Shown piece by piece: positions 54,220-64,000 of a stretch of 64,000 nucleotides of DNA. The notes under the pieces are model-generated. The model was not told the DNA's origin. It worked only from the letters and a program-made list of their open reading frames with translations, and ran no database searches. Origin of the DNA: Tulasnella sp. 424. Its lineage: Eukaryota > Basidiomycota > Agaricomycetes > Cantharellales > Tulasnellaceae. Location: the NCBI GenBank assembly GCA_019633425.1, contig WSUB01000020.1:248001-312000 (forward strand). The letters are read 5' to 3'. The translations under genes were made by a program, and so were the position numbers. The stretch's first letter is position 1, and every line of letters begins with the position of its first letter.

Positions 54220-54693
54220 ATGGACGAGACCAAACTGGAAGGAAGATCTCGCAGCAAGTCTGAAAGATACCGTATCAAGGCGAGTGGTATCAACAGAAGA
54301 GTACGTGCAGACTTGAGGTGATTCGAATTTATGCTCAGGCCGACCATCCTTATGACAGGGAAATCATTGGTGCTCAAGAGACTACGGTTCCTCGGCTGTG
54401 AACAGAAATACTTATCATTACAAGTACGTCTGGTATCCGTCTGTCACTTTCCTGGGACAAGCTCCGAGCTAATTTGCATTCTTCTAGGAACTTAGATGGT
54501 TCGTTCTACTACTATAATCCGGACGGATCCAGATGTATGTTCCTTTATTACGTTGTTGAGCTGAGCACTTTGACTAACCTGTGGCCCGCGTATAGACTTT
54601 AATAACGGCAGAGGTTATGTGGATTACACCAATCGTTCTGGAGGAGGTTGGAAGGAATTTGGAGGGAAGAGGATGACGAAGGAGAGCTCTTAA
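54220..54693 (+). CDS. Small-gene array member E (basic leader)
   Basis: The exons are 54220-54300, 54359-54423, 54488-54534 and 54596-54693, giving 96 residues. Exon 1 encodes a highly basic leader (GRSRSKSERYRIKASGINRR) that could bind nucleic acid or acidic surfaces; this is inference. The core follows the family: GNHWCSRDYGSSAVN, NLDGSFYYYNPDGSRY, GRGYVDYTNRSGGGW and KEFGGK. Exon 2 (65 nt) and exon 3 (47 nt) keep the array lengths. No signal peptide. Function unknown. Confidence 0.77.
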
Positions 54694-55823
54694 GGAGTCG
54701 TCGCGGTAGCTCTCACCATGTATTAAACAGACGCTATGTGTTCGATAATAGCTGTATAGCTTCGATTTCTTGGCAATATGTTGTCTTCCTCTTATACTTC
54801 GCCATACCATCTACCCTCGCAGAGATGTATTGACGACCACGACCACCAGCTTCGCCTCCCAGCGATTTCTCGGACAATCTCTTCTGCTACTATCAGCTTG
54901 ATACTTATCCCCCCGTCATTCGCAGGCATGTACCTGAATGATACCTTCTCCACGATGGGGGGTGTTTTTCGACAATTCTGACGAGATAGCCAGGGGAATC
55001 CCTCTTTCAACCACAAAACTCAGTCACGAAGGCGGTTTATTCCGTTCGCTTGATTGTTGGAGGTCCCCTTGCAAGCACTTATCCCCCAGGCAACGCTGAC
55101 CTGGAGAATGCGCAGCGCGAAAGACGTTGCAACGCACCAACCGCAGCATGTAGAAGCTTCTAGACGAAACTATGGGGCCGCGCACCTTGACTTACTACCA
55201 TCGATATCTTCCCTTTCTCTCCTTTACAATCGCTGTGTTTTTATTACCTCCTAAGGCTCACCGAACATAGGATCGTACCCTGGTTCACCGCTTCCAAGGT
55301 CACCGCACTCCTGATTTCTCACGAATCACACCACGTGTTGCTGCGACCTCACCGGTGCGGTACGCACCTCAGACACTTGTTCTCATTTGCCAGCCTCATC
55401 CGAACAATGTCGTTTGACACTCTATGAATTTATAAGCTGAACATGAGTCGACTTAGTCAGCAACTCATCGTTGCAGCGTAACAAATGCGTGCAAAAACCT
55501 TTGCGGTCATTTTCAATAATTTGCTTCTTTCATCGGTCCCGTTTGTGGTGATCGCTTTCCTGGCCTGGAAGCGGACCTCTGGCTCGGGATGCTAAAACGG
55601 TCCAAAATATTTCCACTCTCAGGATCAAAGATCACAGCTTCAAAATATCGTGTATCGGTTTATGTGTACACGCCACCTGTAGTCAACCCTTGGTATTATG
55701 CCCTCACTTGCACCCCTGACCTCCCAATGGAGAGCGGAAACCGATCCTTGGGCGCGTTGGCCTCCTCCTATGATGACGGCACCAGGAAGCACCCAGTGCC
55801 TTTCATCGAGATACGAAGAGCAA
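54694..55823. other. Intergenic stretch between small-genes E and F
   Basis: About 1.1 kb without a supported gene. A TTTATAAGC at about 55427 precedes a very short frame only. No family exon is visible. Confidence 0.4.
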
Positions 55824-55830
55824 TATAAGA
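55824..55830 (+). promoter_or_regulatory. TATA-like element of small-gene F
   Basis: TATAAGA lies 143 bp before the start codon of gene F, at the position where the other array genes have their TATA box. Confidence 0.5.
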
Positions 55831-55966
55831 GGCACAAAAATATACGACCATTTCTCTCAAAATTCACTTCTCTATCTCTTCTCTTCCATTTGCGAATCCC
55901 TCAGCCTCCGTCTCCCTCTCTCACTATTCCTACTCCTCGTCGACACTAACCCTCTTAAACCCAGCT

Positions 55967-56578
55967 ATGAAATTCGAAGCGTGGAGTCCCAACGGAGAAG
56001 GAATCTTCATAGAGTACTATCGCATCTCAAGGTCGAGTCTCAACAAGCTAGTAGGTGTGGTGTGGTACAATTCAATACGTTCAGTACGAGCACCTGCCAC
56101 ATAAGTTGATCCCCCCTCCTTTCGGATGTAGGGAAATGAATACTATGTGCTGGAAATTCCCCCATCCCAAGCCCATATAGATCCAGGTCAAATTACGTAC
56201 GTCCAAAGATCCCCATTTTCGTACTTCCAACCTTCCCCCCCCCCTCGGAATAGCCCCGCTGATTTAAATCGAAATTTGAAAGGCCATACTACTACGAGAA
56301 TCTGGATGGAACGACGTGTGCGTACATCTTGGGTTCTACAGAACTTTGGTCTTTTGGTTTCGACGGGCTGACATGCATTGCGTATTTCAGACTTCTATGA
56401 CGGGAGAGGTTTTACGGTATTTACAGACACTCATGGAGGAGGTTGGGAGGAGTATCAGGGAGAGAGGAGACATAGGCGGACGTCGTGCATAATTAGAAGG
56501 GAAGAGAAAGATATCTTCATAAGGGGGCAAGGGTGGACTATCGGATATGATTGTTACCTCGAGGTATCCAAGACATAA
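55967..56578 (+). CDS. Small-gene array member F (extended C-terminus)
   Basis: The exons are 55967-56050, 56132-56196, 56283-56317 and 56391-56578, giving 123 residues. Exon 2 is again 65 nt and begins with GN (GNEYYVLEIPPSQ), although the rest has diverged and lost the Cys. Exon 3 is 12 nt shorter but keeps YYYENLDGT. Exon 4 retains YFYDGRGF and HGGGWEEYQG, and then reads on into a charged 40-residue extension ending YLEVSKT that the other members lack. Phases 0, 2, 1 are conserved. It is the most altered member apart from A. Confidence 0.65.
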
Positions 56579-56771
56579 GAAGGCCAGCCCAACGATGATG
56601 TGGATAAGTGATACAGTGTTTGGTTGGTTAGTGGTGGAGTAGACCGTTAAATAGAACTGTCCGTTTCTTCTCTGATACGCTCATGCCCACATCTGTCTTG
56701 CCGTTGGTCGTTTCGATCCTGCCCGGGCCATCTCTGCTAAATGGGCTACAGTACTACTCACACGGCCTCTT

Positions 56772-56870
56772 GGTGCGTTAACAGCAATCGTGATGGTTCA
56801 TTCAACTTCCACTCCAATCTCGACAAGTCGAAATGTAAGCAGCTCGTCGGTCGTTGATACACTCTTCTCA
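56772..56870 (+). pseudogene. Stray exon 3 of the small-gene family
   Basis: This block reproduces the end of intron 2, all of exon 3 and the start of intron 3 of gene D (53168-53260). Shared features are GGTGCGTTAACAGCAAT at the acceptor and GACAAGTCGAA with GTAAGC at the donor. No other exons are found around it, so it is a remnant of a deleted or transposed copy. Confidence 0.75.
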
Positions 56871-57393
56871 GGCCAACCGGACTTTCGTGGGCGCTCGAGC
56901 TACCAGCTTGTGATTTTGCTGTACGTCGAGACGGATGCAGGATAATAGGTTTCTAATAATTGAGAATCGGAGAACAAGGGCTGCTGTAAGTCTTCTCGCT
57001 CGCTTTGCCGAGCCCAATCCTTCGCATTCTGGGAGGAATGCTCGATGACAAGGTCTAGGTTGAACTTTGGTATGATTGCTCGTTGCGATTTCGTTGGGGG
57101 ACGACATGCCCCGGCGCGTTCCGAGTTATTCAATTAGTCCATAAGATAGAAAGTCACTGACAACGTCTGCCCAGACCCAATTGCAAGGAGGACGGTACCG
57201 ATCGTCGGCCTGACTGGGGTGGGAAAGGACAGGTCCACTGGTATAAATAAAGCACCTCTAAAAATCCTCTTCCCGCAACTTTCGACGTTCTTGCACCGCT
57301 CCTTCGCACCGACCTTCTAGCTTTTACTCATCGGCCTCATTTTCACACTCGTAAACCTCTTCCCTCTCCATCCACCACCTCCCAAGCTTCGAA
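56871..57393. other. Intergenic region before the coiled-coil gene
   Basis: No gene is seen. The right half is the promoter of the coiled-coil gene with TATAAAT at about 57242-57248, some 150 bp before the start codon, and a CT-rich leader. Confidence 0.5.
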
Positions 57394-58739
57394 ATGCTCT
57401 TCAAATTTTTCTCCACCTCATCCCCCGCCAAATCCGCTGCTGCCACGACCACCCAGTCGGGATCCCAACCCCAACGAGCCAGTCCCCCTCCGGCTCCCAT
57501 CAGCAAACTTAGAGGTATTTTCCGGAGGTTCCGTCGCTTTGTTGCACATCCAAAGGTGATTCCGGCACTGAGCCCGTCAGCTCAAACCGTTTTCAATGAT
57601 GCTGATACTCTCGAGCCAGGACGCGGACCATCGCCATCCCCGAGTGAGTTATATGTCTCTTAAAAACTTCTAGGATTGTTGTTTCGATAGGGCTCGAGTG
57701 TTCTGGATTGTCTTCGACTGACCAACGCTTTTCCTCTGTCTTCCAGGGCGCCCCCGCCCACCCTCAAGAAAGCATCGACATCCCCGCCTTCGCCACGTCC
57801 TCAGCGATTCCTTACCCGATAGCTCCGCTCACGACGGCCGCTTTCGACCTCGCTACAGCCAGAAAGAAAATCGCTGAGCTAGAGTCCACTCTCTGCCATC
57901 TCGAACGTCAGAAAACGGATCAAATCAAGAATATTCATAACATGTTTTACAACAATCTTGTCCCGACTGCAACTGCCTATGTCAACGAACTGGAGGGTGA
58001 AGCCGCAGCTCGAAGGATTGCTGAAGAACAGTTGGAACAAGAGATGGCCGGTCGTACGAAGGCGGACGAACTGAGGCTGAAGGAACGCGAGAAGCGATGG
58101 GAGGCGGAGGAAGCGAAGGATAAGGCCCGTCATGAGATGGAGACGGTGAGGGAGGAGACCAGAAAGCTTGAAGGCCAGCTGCTCGACTTGCAAGCCCAGA
58201 CCGACCATCTTCACGTCAAGGCGCTCCAGGAAGCACTAAAGCGAGTCGAGCATGTCGACGCAAGCAACCACCCTACGCTTGGGAAGTCCATCACTCCCTT
58301 CATCGAGCGATTGTACGCCGATGCTGGAAGTGATTCGGGACGTTCATGGTCTTCGAGTTGGTTCGAATTCCCAAGGATAACTGCAGGATCGGAACCCCAG
58401 CGAGCAGGGTTGGCATGGCAAGAACCTTCCGACATGTCGGAGGAGGAAGAAACTTGTTCGGACTCGGAATCTGAGGAGCGTAGTCGGGCGTCACCGGATC
58501 CGTCCCAATGGTCTAACGAGGGGTTGACATGTGCGAATCGCGGGAGTGGCAGCCCAGTTCCCAGATCATTGGCGAACCCACTACGCCGGATGCCGCGTGG
58601 CCGACAAGGGGGGCGACTGAACGCTATGCGCGTCGCCTCTGCTTTTGGAGACAGTAGCGATGAGGACGACTTCGGGGAAGTCCTGGAACACCGAACCTAC
58701 CGGGTTCCCTACCCTGATAACGGTGATGAATCTGACTAG
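57394..58739 (+). CDS. Coiled-coil protein of unknown function
   Basis: Two exons, about 57394-57643 and 57691-58739, give 432 residues. The N-terminus (MLFKFFSTSSPAKS) is hydrophobic-basic and followed by a Ser/Pro-rich stretch and a basic patch (KLRGIFRRFRRF), which might contact membranes. A predicted coiled coil of about 125 residues follows, from KIAELESTLCHLERQK to LEGQLLDLQAQTDHL, rich in Glu, Lys and Arg. The C-terminus is acidic and Ser-rich (SEEEETCSDSESEE) and likely disordered. The acceptor at 57690 was chosen because it alone keeps the reading frame. I recognise no family. The start coordinate could be off by one base. Confidence 0.7.
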
Positions 58740-60633
58740 ATGTCGTCTCCTGAGGTTCAGTGTTACCCCACATAGGTTCGTATTCCTTGGGCTGAGTAAA
58801 TGCTTGATGTCTGACTTGGAAGGACTTCCGCTTTGTCCATAGACTTAGCCAAGTTCCGCTCTTGACTTCGTGATACCCCCAACCAATTGCAACTTGATGG
58901 TTTGCTTCGTTTTTCTTCTCTCTCGGTGTCTCTCTGTGTCTCTCTGTGTCTCTCTGTGTCTCTCTCTCGTGCCTTTCTTGGACTTTTTCCCTGCTCCCTC
59001 GGCTTTGGTTTCTCCCTGCTATCCCTTTCATGGACTTGATCTTTTGACCTGTGTTTCTTCTCGCCTCTCTCGAACTGTTTACTTTACTTTTCTGTCTTTT
59101 CTTTTTGTATCCCCTCGAGTCTCACTTTCCCATTGACCCATTCTATTTATTTCCAAATGATCGGGCATGTTTTTCACCTCAATTATTTATTTGGTTTCCT
59201 GGCTTACTACCTCTGATCATGAAAGTGATCCGCTTGATCAGCGTGAAGTCTCCTAGCCATAGTTTGCCATCTCCGTTGCTTCTAGGAGCAATGCGAAGAG
59301 CGGCTTGGAAAAGGAAGAACCGCCGACTCAGAGTGTGCAGAAGGTCGGGCTTCAACGTGTCTTGATCGAGGAACGGCCTGGCTATATTTTGAACGTCGAG
59401 GCGAATCGTCTTGCTAAGTGGGGATTCAAGGCGGGTTTGACGGAAAATATGAAGCGGACAACATACCTAAACGCGATTCTCGTTCGCCCCTTGAGTGTCG
59501 CCGCCTGTCTTCGCTCAGGAAAGCCTTGGCTGGAGTAGGGTCTGGCACTTCCTGCCACAATTGAAACAGAACAAATGAACGCGCCAAGGTTGGCTCTCAA
59601 CCGCGAAGGTTCATGCGTCCGAGCACGGTGATTCTTGCTGTTTGTTTTGTGTCTCTTTAAGGGTTCCTGAGCTTGGAAAGGGAAACGCCACACGTGATTT
59701 CTGCCGAGATTCAAAAGCCTTGGCGAGAGGTCCCCAGGTTTTCGCGGGGGAGATCCCTTGCAAGCACAATCAGGATCCTGCTTCATGATCATAATAACCA
59801 CCATAGTACGTTGAAATGAATGCATGTACATAGCTCCAGCTCTAATTCGGGAGGCTCGGCGCTGCCGACACCAAGATATTTTGGAGTACAAACAATTTCG
59901 GAACGAATTGTCCCTGAGACAGACGGCCCCACTCCTTAGCAACATCGGTGCGACCAAGCATGGAGAGTTGGTCCCCAAAGACGTACAAGCAGTCAAAGGG
60001 CGCATACACAGTGCGTTTGTTGTAGTTTTCCAAGTGCTTAATCGCTTGCGAGTCGACCCCAAGCGAGATCTAGACCCAGCTGAAATTGCCCGCTTAAATA
60101 ATCTCCGCATAGGATATCTCCGCTTTCTCCATACTGCCGAGCGTTGTTGCCGGAAATGGGGGGCGGAGGCACGTGCATGGCGTCAGAGTCCCCGAAAAGC
60201 AGGGTGATCCCCGCTCCGTCGCCCCGCCTACCCCAAAATTCCACGACATCCCGACTTTTCTCTTGTCTTGTCACTTCCCCCATTCCCAGTCCACTCTTTT
60301 CTCTCATCCCTTCGTCGCCTCTCATAGCCATTCCTTTTCATTGCTCGTCGTTGAGGAAGTCGTCTACAGCGCCAACTACAACAGGGGTGAGTGCAGTTCT
60401 CAGGGGTTCCCGCTTCCAGAAATCTTAATTTGGACCGGCGGCTACCACCATGCGCCATTTCGCTGGCCATCCCTCTTTTTCACCACCTTTCACGCTGTAG
60501 AGTATGATGCTGACGATGTCATTCCGCTATCCGCAGCATCCAATTCTCGATAATTTCTTTTCTTAGTGCTCCACCTTCATTGTGCCAGGGCAGACGCTCG
60601 CTAAAACCCCGAAATTCTTGAGGATCCCGAACA
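58740..60633. other. Intergenic region with low-complexity sequence
   Basis: About 1.9 kb between the coiled-coil gene and the channel gene, both on plus. It contains a CT-rich microsatellite and pyrimidine-rich DNA. Frames at 59305-59538 and 59824-60207 have moderately protein-like composition (for example DPAEIARLNNLRIGYLRF) and might be exons of a gene I could not assemble. The long minus frame at 59382-60110 looks like antisense noise. Confidence 0.35.
58928..58970. repeat. Microsatellite with a 10-bp TCTCTCTGTG unit
   Basis: About four near-perfect copies of TCTCTCTGTG follow one another, ending in a CT run. No function is suggested. Confidence 0.85.
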
Positions 60634-63600
60634 ATGACGGAGCCAGCGCGGGCGAGGCGCCTGTCTCAAGAGGGTCAAAGCGACTCTCACTCTCGTCCCA
60701 CAACGGCGGGCGACAATTCCCAGCAGTACGCCGACTATCCAAGTAGTGGCTACGATTTTCTTTCCCTCGACCCGAACATCGGCCAGCACCCACCCGCAAC
60801 TCCCCCCTACCGTCGCATGCCAACTGCATCAACCACAGACGTTCGCGCCATGCCACCTGACTATCGCTCCGAGTACAACGTCAGTCGCGAACACGTCGGC
60901 TCGAACGACGGCGCTGGAACGTCACGCGCCAACTTGGTCGATGAGAAAAGCGACTACCCACGAGAGAAAGAATCTCTCGACGACGACGAACGTCGTGACG
61001 AACACGAGCCTCCGTCCCAGTACAACACCGCTACGACTGGCAAGAGCGTTCACTATCCCGACACCGATGGAATCGGAAGGCTGCTGCACGACGCATCCCG
61101 CCCTACTCAGACCGGCATGCCTCCCCGCCCAGTTCCCTCCCGTCAAAGCTCCTACGCAGGGTCTGACATGGATGAAGACGAGGATGAGATGTATGACTGG
61201 AGCGACGAAGAGGACTTGGTTGACGAAGAAGCCAAGTTCCACAAGAGTATAGGTCAAGGAGAAAAGAAAAGAGGATTTGGGTTCTTTAGGTGGGTGGTCT
61301 CGATTCACCGCCCCGTACGAACATGGGGGGCAAAGAGCTGATTCGACCTCCCCTATCTAGATTCCTGACATTCTTCTTCTCCACTCTCATCGGGTCCACG
61401 GTCTTAACTGGAGCACTAGTTGCCGCTGCGATCTGCGTTCGGTTGTTCTGGTTAAAACCCCACTGGTCCGAGCATAGGGAATGGGTCACGGTGAGAAAGA
61501 AACCGAGGTACGCGTCGAAGCGATGCGAGCATTGACGTCCCTTTCTCTTAGGATAACATTCAAGCATGGCTCTTCTGGGCAGCTGCCAACGTCCTAGTCT
61601 CATGGTGGCTAGCATCTATCATCGACATCCTCCCTCACATATTCAGCTTCCTCGGTGAGTATTTCCTCGCTTGCTAGCTTCCTTGTAGGGAAAATGTCGA
61701 AAGCAATTTCTGAATATGCTCTTCATCTCTATAGTTGTGATCGTCTGGGGAACGCTCTCGGAAAACATGAAGTCCAAACTCGAGCTTTACCAAACAGGCA
61801 AAGGGTGGATCAAACCTCTGTTCTATGCCGCTGGCTCGTGGGTTTCGTGGGTCATTCTGTTTGAAGGCGTTTTCGACCTGTATGATGGCAAGGATGAGGG
61901 TGCTAGTAAGGCGCATTACACGCCTCGGGTGAGGGAGACTTCGTTCTCGCACTCTCTAAGCGTGCTGACAAAGTCCCCCTTTTGTAGGTTTATCAAGTCA
62001 TTCGATTCCTCTTCTTCTTGGTCCTTGTTGTCTGCCTGGAGAAGATGTTGATTCAAATGATAGGTACTGGTTCTCGTTTTCCTCTCCTCGATGTCGAAGG
62101 AAAGCTCATTTCTGGATCCGGTATTGTCTAGCCTTCTCCTTCCATCGCACGGCGTTTCAAGAGCGTCTCGACGACGTTACAAAGGCTACGAAGGTTCTCG
62201 ATCACTTGAGGGATTACAAGCCCAAACGGCGCACTCCAGGCGGATCTGGTACGCACACCCCCCTGTTCTTCGGTGGCCGACAGCGCTACGCCTCGGAACC
62301 TGGAGCTATGGAAGAAGGGTTCATCAACGGTGCGGACGCGGCGGACGATGAACGCGACGCTCGGAGAAGCGATAGCCCAGCGGCCCTCCCTCCAAGGAAG
62401 AAGCGCGGGTTCTGGGATTTCAGCAGCGGGAGCGGGAGCGGTCGATCAAAGCCCAAGCGCAAGGACTCGAACATCCCGTTACAAGACTCGCCCACGCACG
62501 CGTACCCACCATCGTCATCGAGACCCGCGTCGGGACCGAATTCACCTACGTTTGGAAGCGACGGTCGCAGGACGTCTGGGGTACGGCATAGTCGGGAGGT
62601 GAACCCGCATGATAGTGGGGAAGCGGTGATTATGCAGGCTGCGAAGGCGTTGAAGAAGGTTGCGTTGCATGATGCGAGAGGCATGAGGCGAGGGGGTGAT
62701 GATGAAGATGGTGGAGGAGAAGGTGTTTTCAGCTTGAATACCGCTCATGAAGCCAAGGTTCGTGTCCCCATCCCATCCCCACACTCGAATCGTTGATAAC
62801 TAATGCGAGGTCCTGTGGTCCCACTACGCCCGTAGAAACTCGCCAGGAACTTGTACTACGCCTTCCGCTCCGACCGCCGCCGCCAGTACCTCATCCCATC
62901 GGATTTCTACCCGGCTTACGCATCGGCGGAAGAAGCCCGCGATGCGTTCCGCGTCTTCGACAAGGATGATAACGGAGATATCACTCGAGCGGAGATCAAG
63001 ACTGCGACGTTGAAGGTTTACAAGGAGCGCAGGTTTTTAGCGCGGAGTTTGAGGGACGTTGGCGCGGCTGTAAAGACGCTGGATAACCTCATGCTTTGTG
63101 TCTTCTTGATCATCTTGATCTTCAGTGAGTGCTGTCTCGCTTTTATATTTCGGGCACCTCGACGGTGGCTAGAAAGGCTGGGAGCTGACGAGACTTGCAC
63201 TTACTTTCTATAGTCGCTTTGCCCATCTTTGGTGTTTCGATCACCTCGTCGTTCTCGAGCATTTACACCGTCTTTATCGCTGCAAGTTTCATTTTCAAGA
63301 ACGCCGCGTCCAACGCATTCGATTCGATCATGTTCCTGTTCGTCACCCAGTAAGTGTTTGTTCGCCCCTCCCAAAAGGGAGGGATCAGTGGTGCAATTCC
63401 GCTGACGCTTCCGACACTTTACAGTCCATTCGACACTGGTGACCGGTGCTTCATCGAGAACGAGAACTTGGTTGTTCGCAAGATGGGACTATTCGCTACG
63501 ACTTTTACTCGAGCCGATGGATCTCAGACGGTGAGGGAATGAATGTGGCGAGACTCCCCGAAAGTGGGACCTGACCGGTTCATCCTTGCTCTAGTACTAC

Positions 63601-64000
63601 TTCAACTCGATGCTCTTGAACAAGTTCATCATGAACGCGCGTCGGTCGGACAAGATGGGAGAGGTGATGGAGTTACAAGTTAACTGGAGGACGCCTCAAT
63701 GGAAATTTGACGCCCTGGAGAAGAAGCTCAACGAGTGGATCGACCAGGACGAGAAGAGGTGGTACAAGTCCCAAACGAGCGTCTCTTTCTCCAAGATCGA
63801 GTTCCAGAAGGCGCTGGTTCTCAGCATTGGTATTGGGCATAATGGGACGTGGCAGGACTGGACTATGAGGCTGGCTAGAAAGTGCGTGGAATATTCGAGC
63901 CGTTCTGAAGCAAAGGATGTACTAACCGAGGTTAACTCCTTAACAGGACCGCTTTCCATGCCGCAGTGCAATATTTCACTCGTCAACTGGAGATCACGTG
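60634..64000 (+). CDS. MscS-family mechanosensitive channel with EF-hand (Msy1/Msy2 type), 3' end cut
   Basis: Fungal Msy channels sit in endoplasmic-reticulum membranes and release calcium on hypo-osmotic stress. The gene runs off the window; exons seen begin 60634-61289, 61361-61490, 61552-61654 and about 61735-61928, and continue through about 63.9 kb. The order is a long acidic, Ser-rich N-terminus; several transmembrane helices (for example GALVAAAICVRLFW, WLFWAAANVLVSWW, VIRFLFFLVLVVCLEKM); a charged Ser-rich cytoplasmic loop; a single EF-hand with DKDDNGDITRAEI; then the MscS pore helix and beta domain (LIILIFIALPIFGVS, NAFDSIMFLFVTHPFDTGD, MGLFATTFTRADG). The mix of EF-hand and MscS domains is diagnostic. 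The end of the beta domain and the C-terminus are missing. Confidence 0.9.

Noticed and set aside
59382..60110. 242-codon minus-strand open frame
   Set aside because: It has random Arg/Ser-rich composition and lies opposite the more protein-like plus frames at 59305-59538 and 59824-60207.
1..64000. CRISPR arrays, insertion sequences, rRNA genes, intact transposons
   Set aside because: None was seen. The repeats present are gene duplications, simple repeats and spacers.

Overview
The window is nuclear DNA of a filamentous fungus, most likely a basidiomycete (Agaricomycotina). Genes are dense and on both strands. They are cut by many introns of about 50-70 nt with GT-AG (twice GC-AG) borders. 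Single-gene families include a Galpha subunit, a CFEM protein, a Zn2Cys6 regulator, a mushroom-type ricin-B lectin and an MscS/EF-hand channel. I rebuilt exon structures by hand; except for the gene cut by the window edge, every multi-exon gene listed sums to a multiple of three with conserved family motifs in frame.

Left part (1-19.2 kb) is mostly conserved housekeeping: a seven-exon Galpha subunit (minus), a 4.6 kb stretch without a convincing gene, a GPI-anchored CFEM protein (plus), a CMC4-like twin-CX9C protein (minus) sharing a 172-bp divergent promoter with splicing factor CWC15 (plus), the Elongator WD40 subunit ELP2 (plus, 15 exons), a 1280-residue protein that fuses a long disordered region to an eIF4A-like fold whose catalytic motifs have decayed (minus), and a nuclear poly(A)-binding protein (minus).

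Middle part (20.3-45.6 kb) is an accessory locus with mirror symmetry. A small secreted-protein gene faces inward at each outer edge. Inside lie five direct-repeat F-box-like genes on plus, then a Zn2Cys6 transcription factor in a unique spacer, then two more F-box copies on minus, one with a single nonsense codon. Broken copies of the last exon of the secreted gene ride upstream of three F-box genes, so the duplicated block began inside that gene.

Right part (45.6-64 kb) holds a CCL2-like beta-trefoil lectin (minus), then the most novel item: six tandem small genes (84-123 residues) of one unrecognised Tyr/Ser/Gly/Asp-rich family. All have four exons with intron phases 0-2-1 and near-constant internal exon lengths, and most have their own TATA box; a stray exon of the family lies beyond the array. 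A coiled-coil protein of unknown role and a mechanosensitive-channel gene cut by the window end follow.

The two strongest leads are the small-gene array at 50.0-56.9 kb and the pseudo-helicase at 13.5-17.8 kb. The F-box/secreted-protein locus is the best example of recent gene-family growth here.
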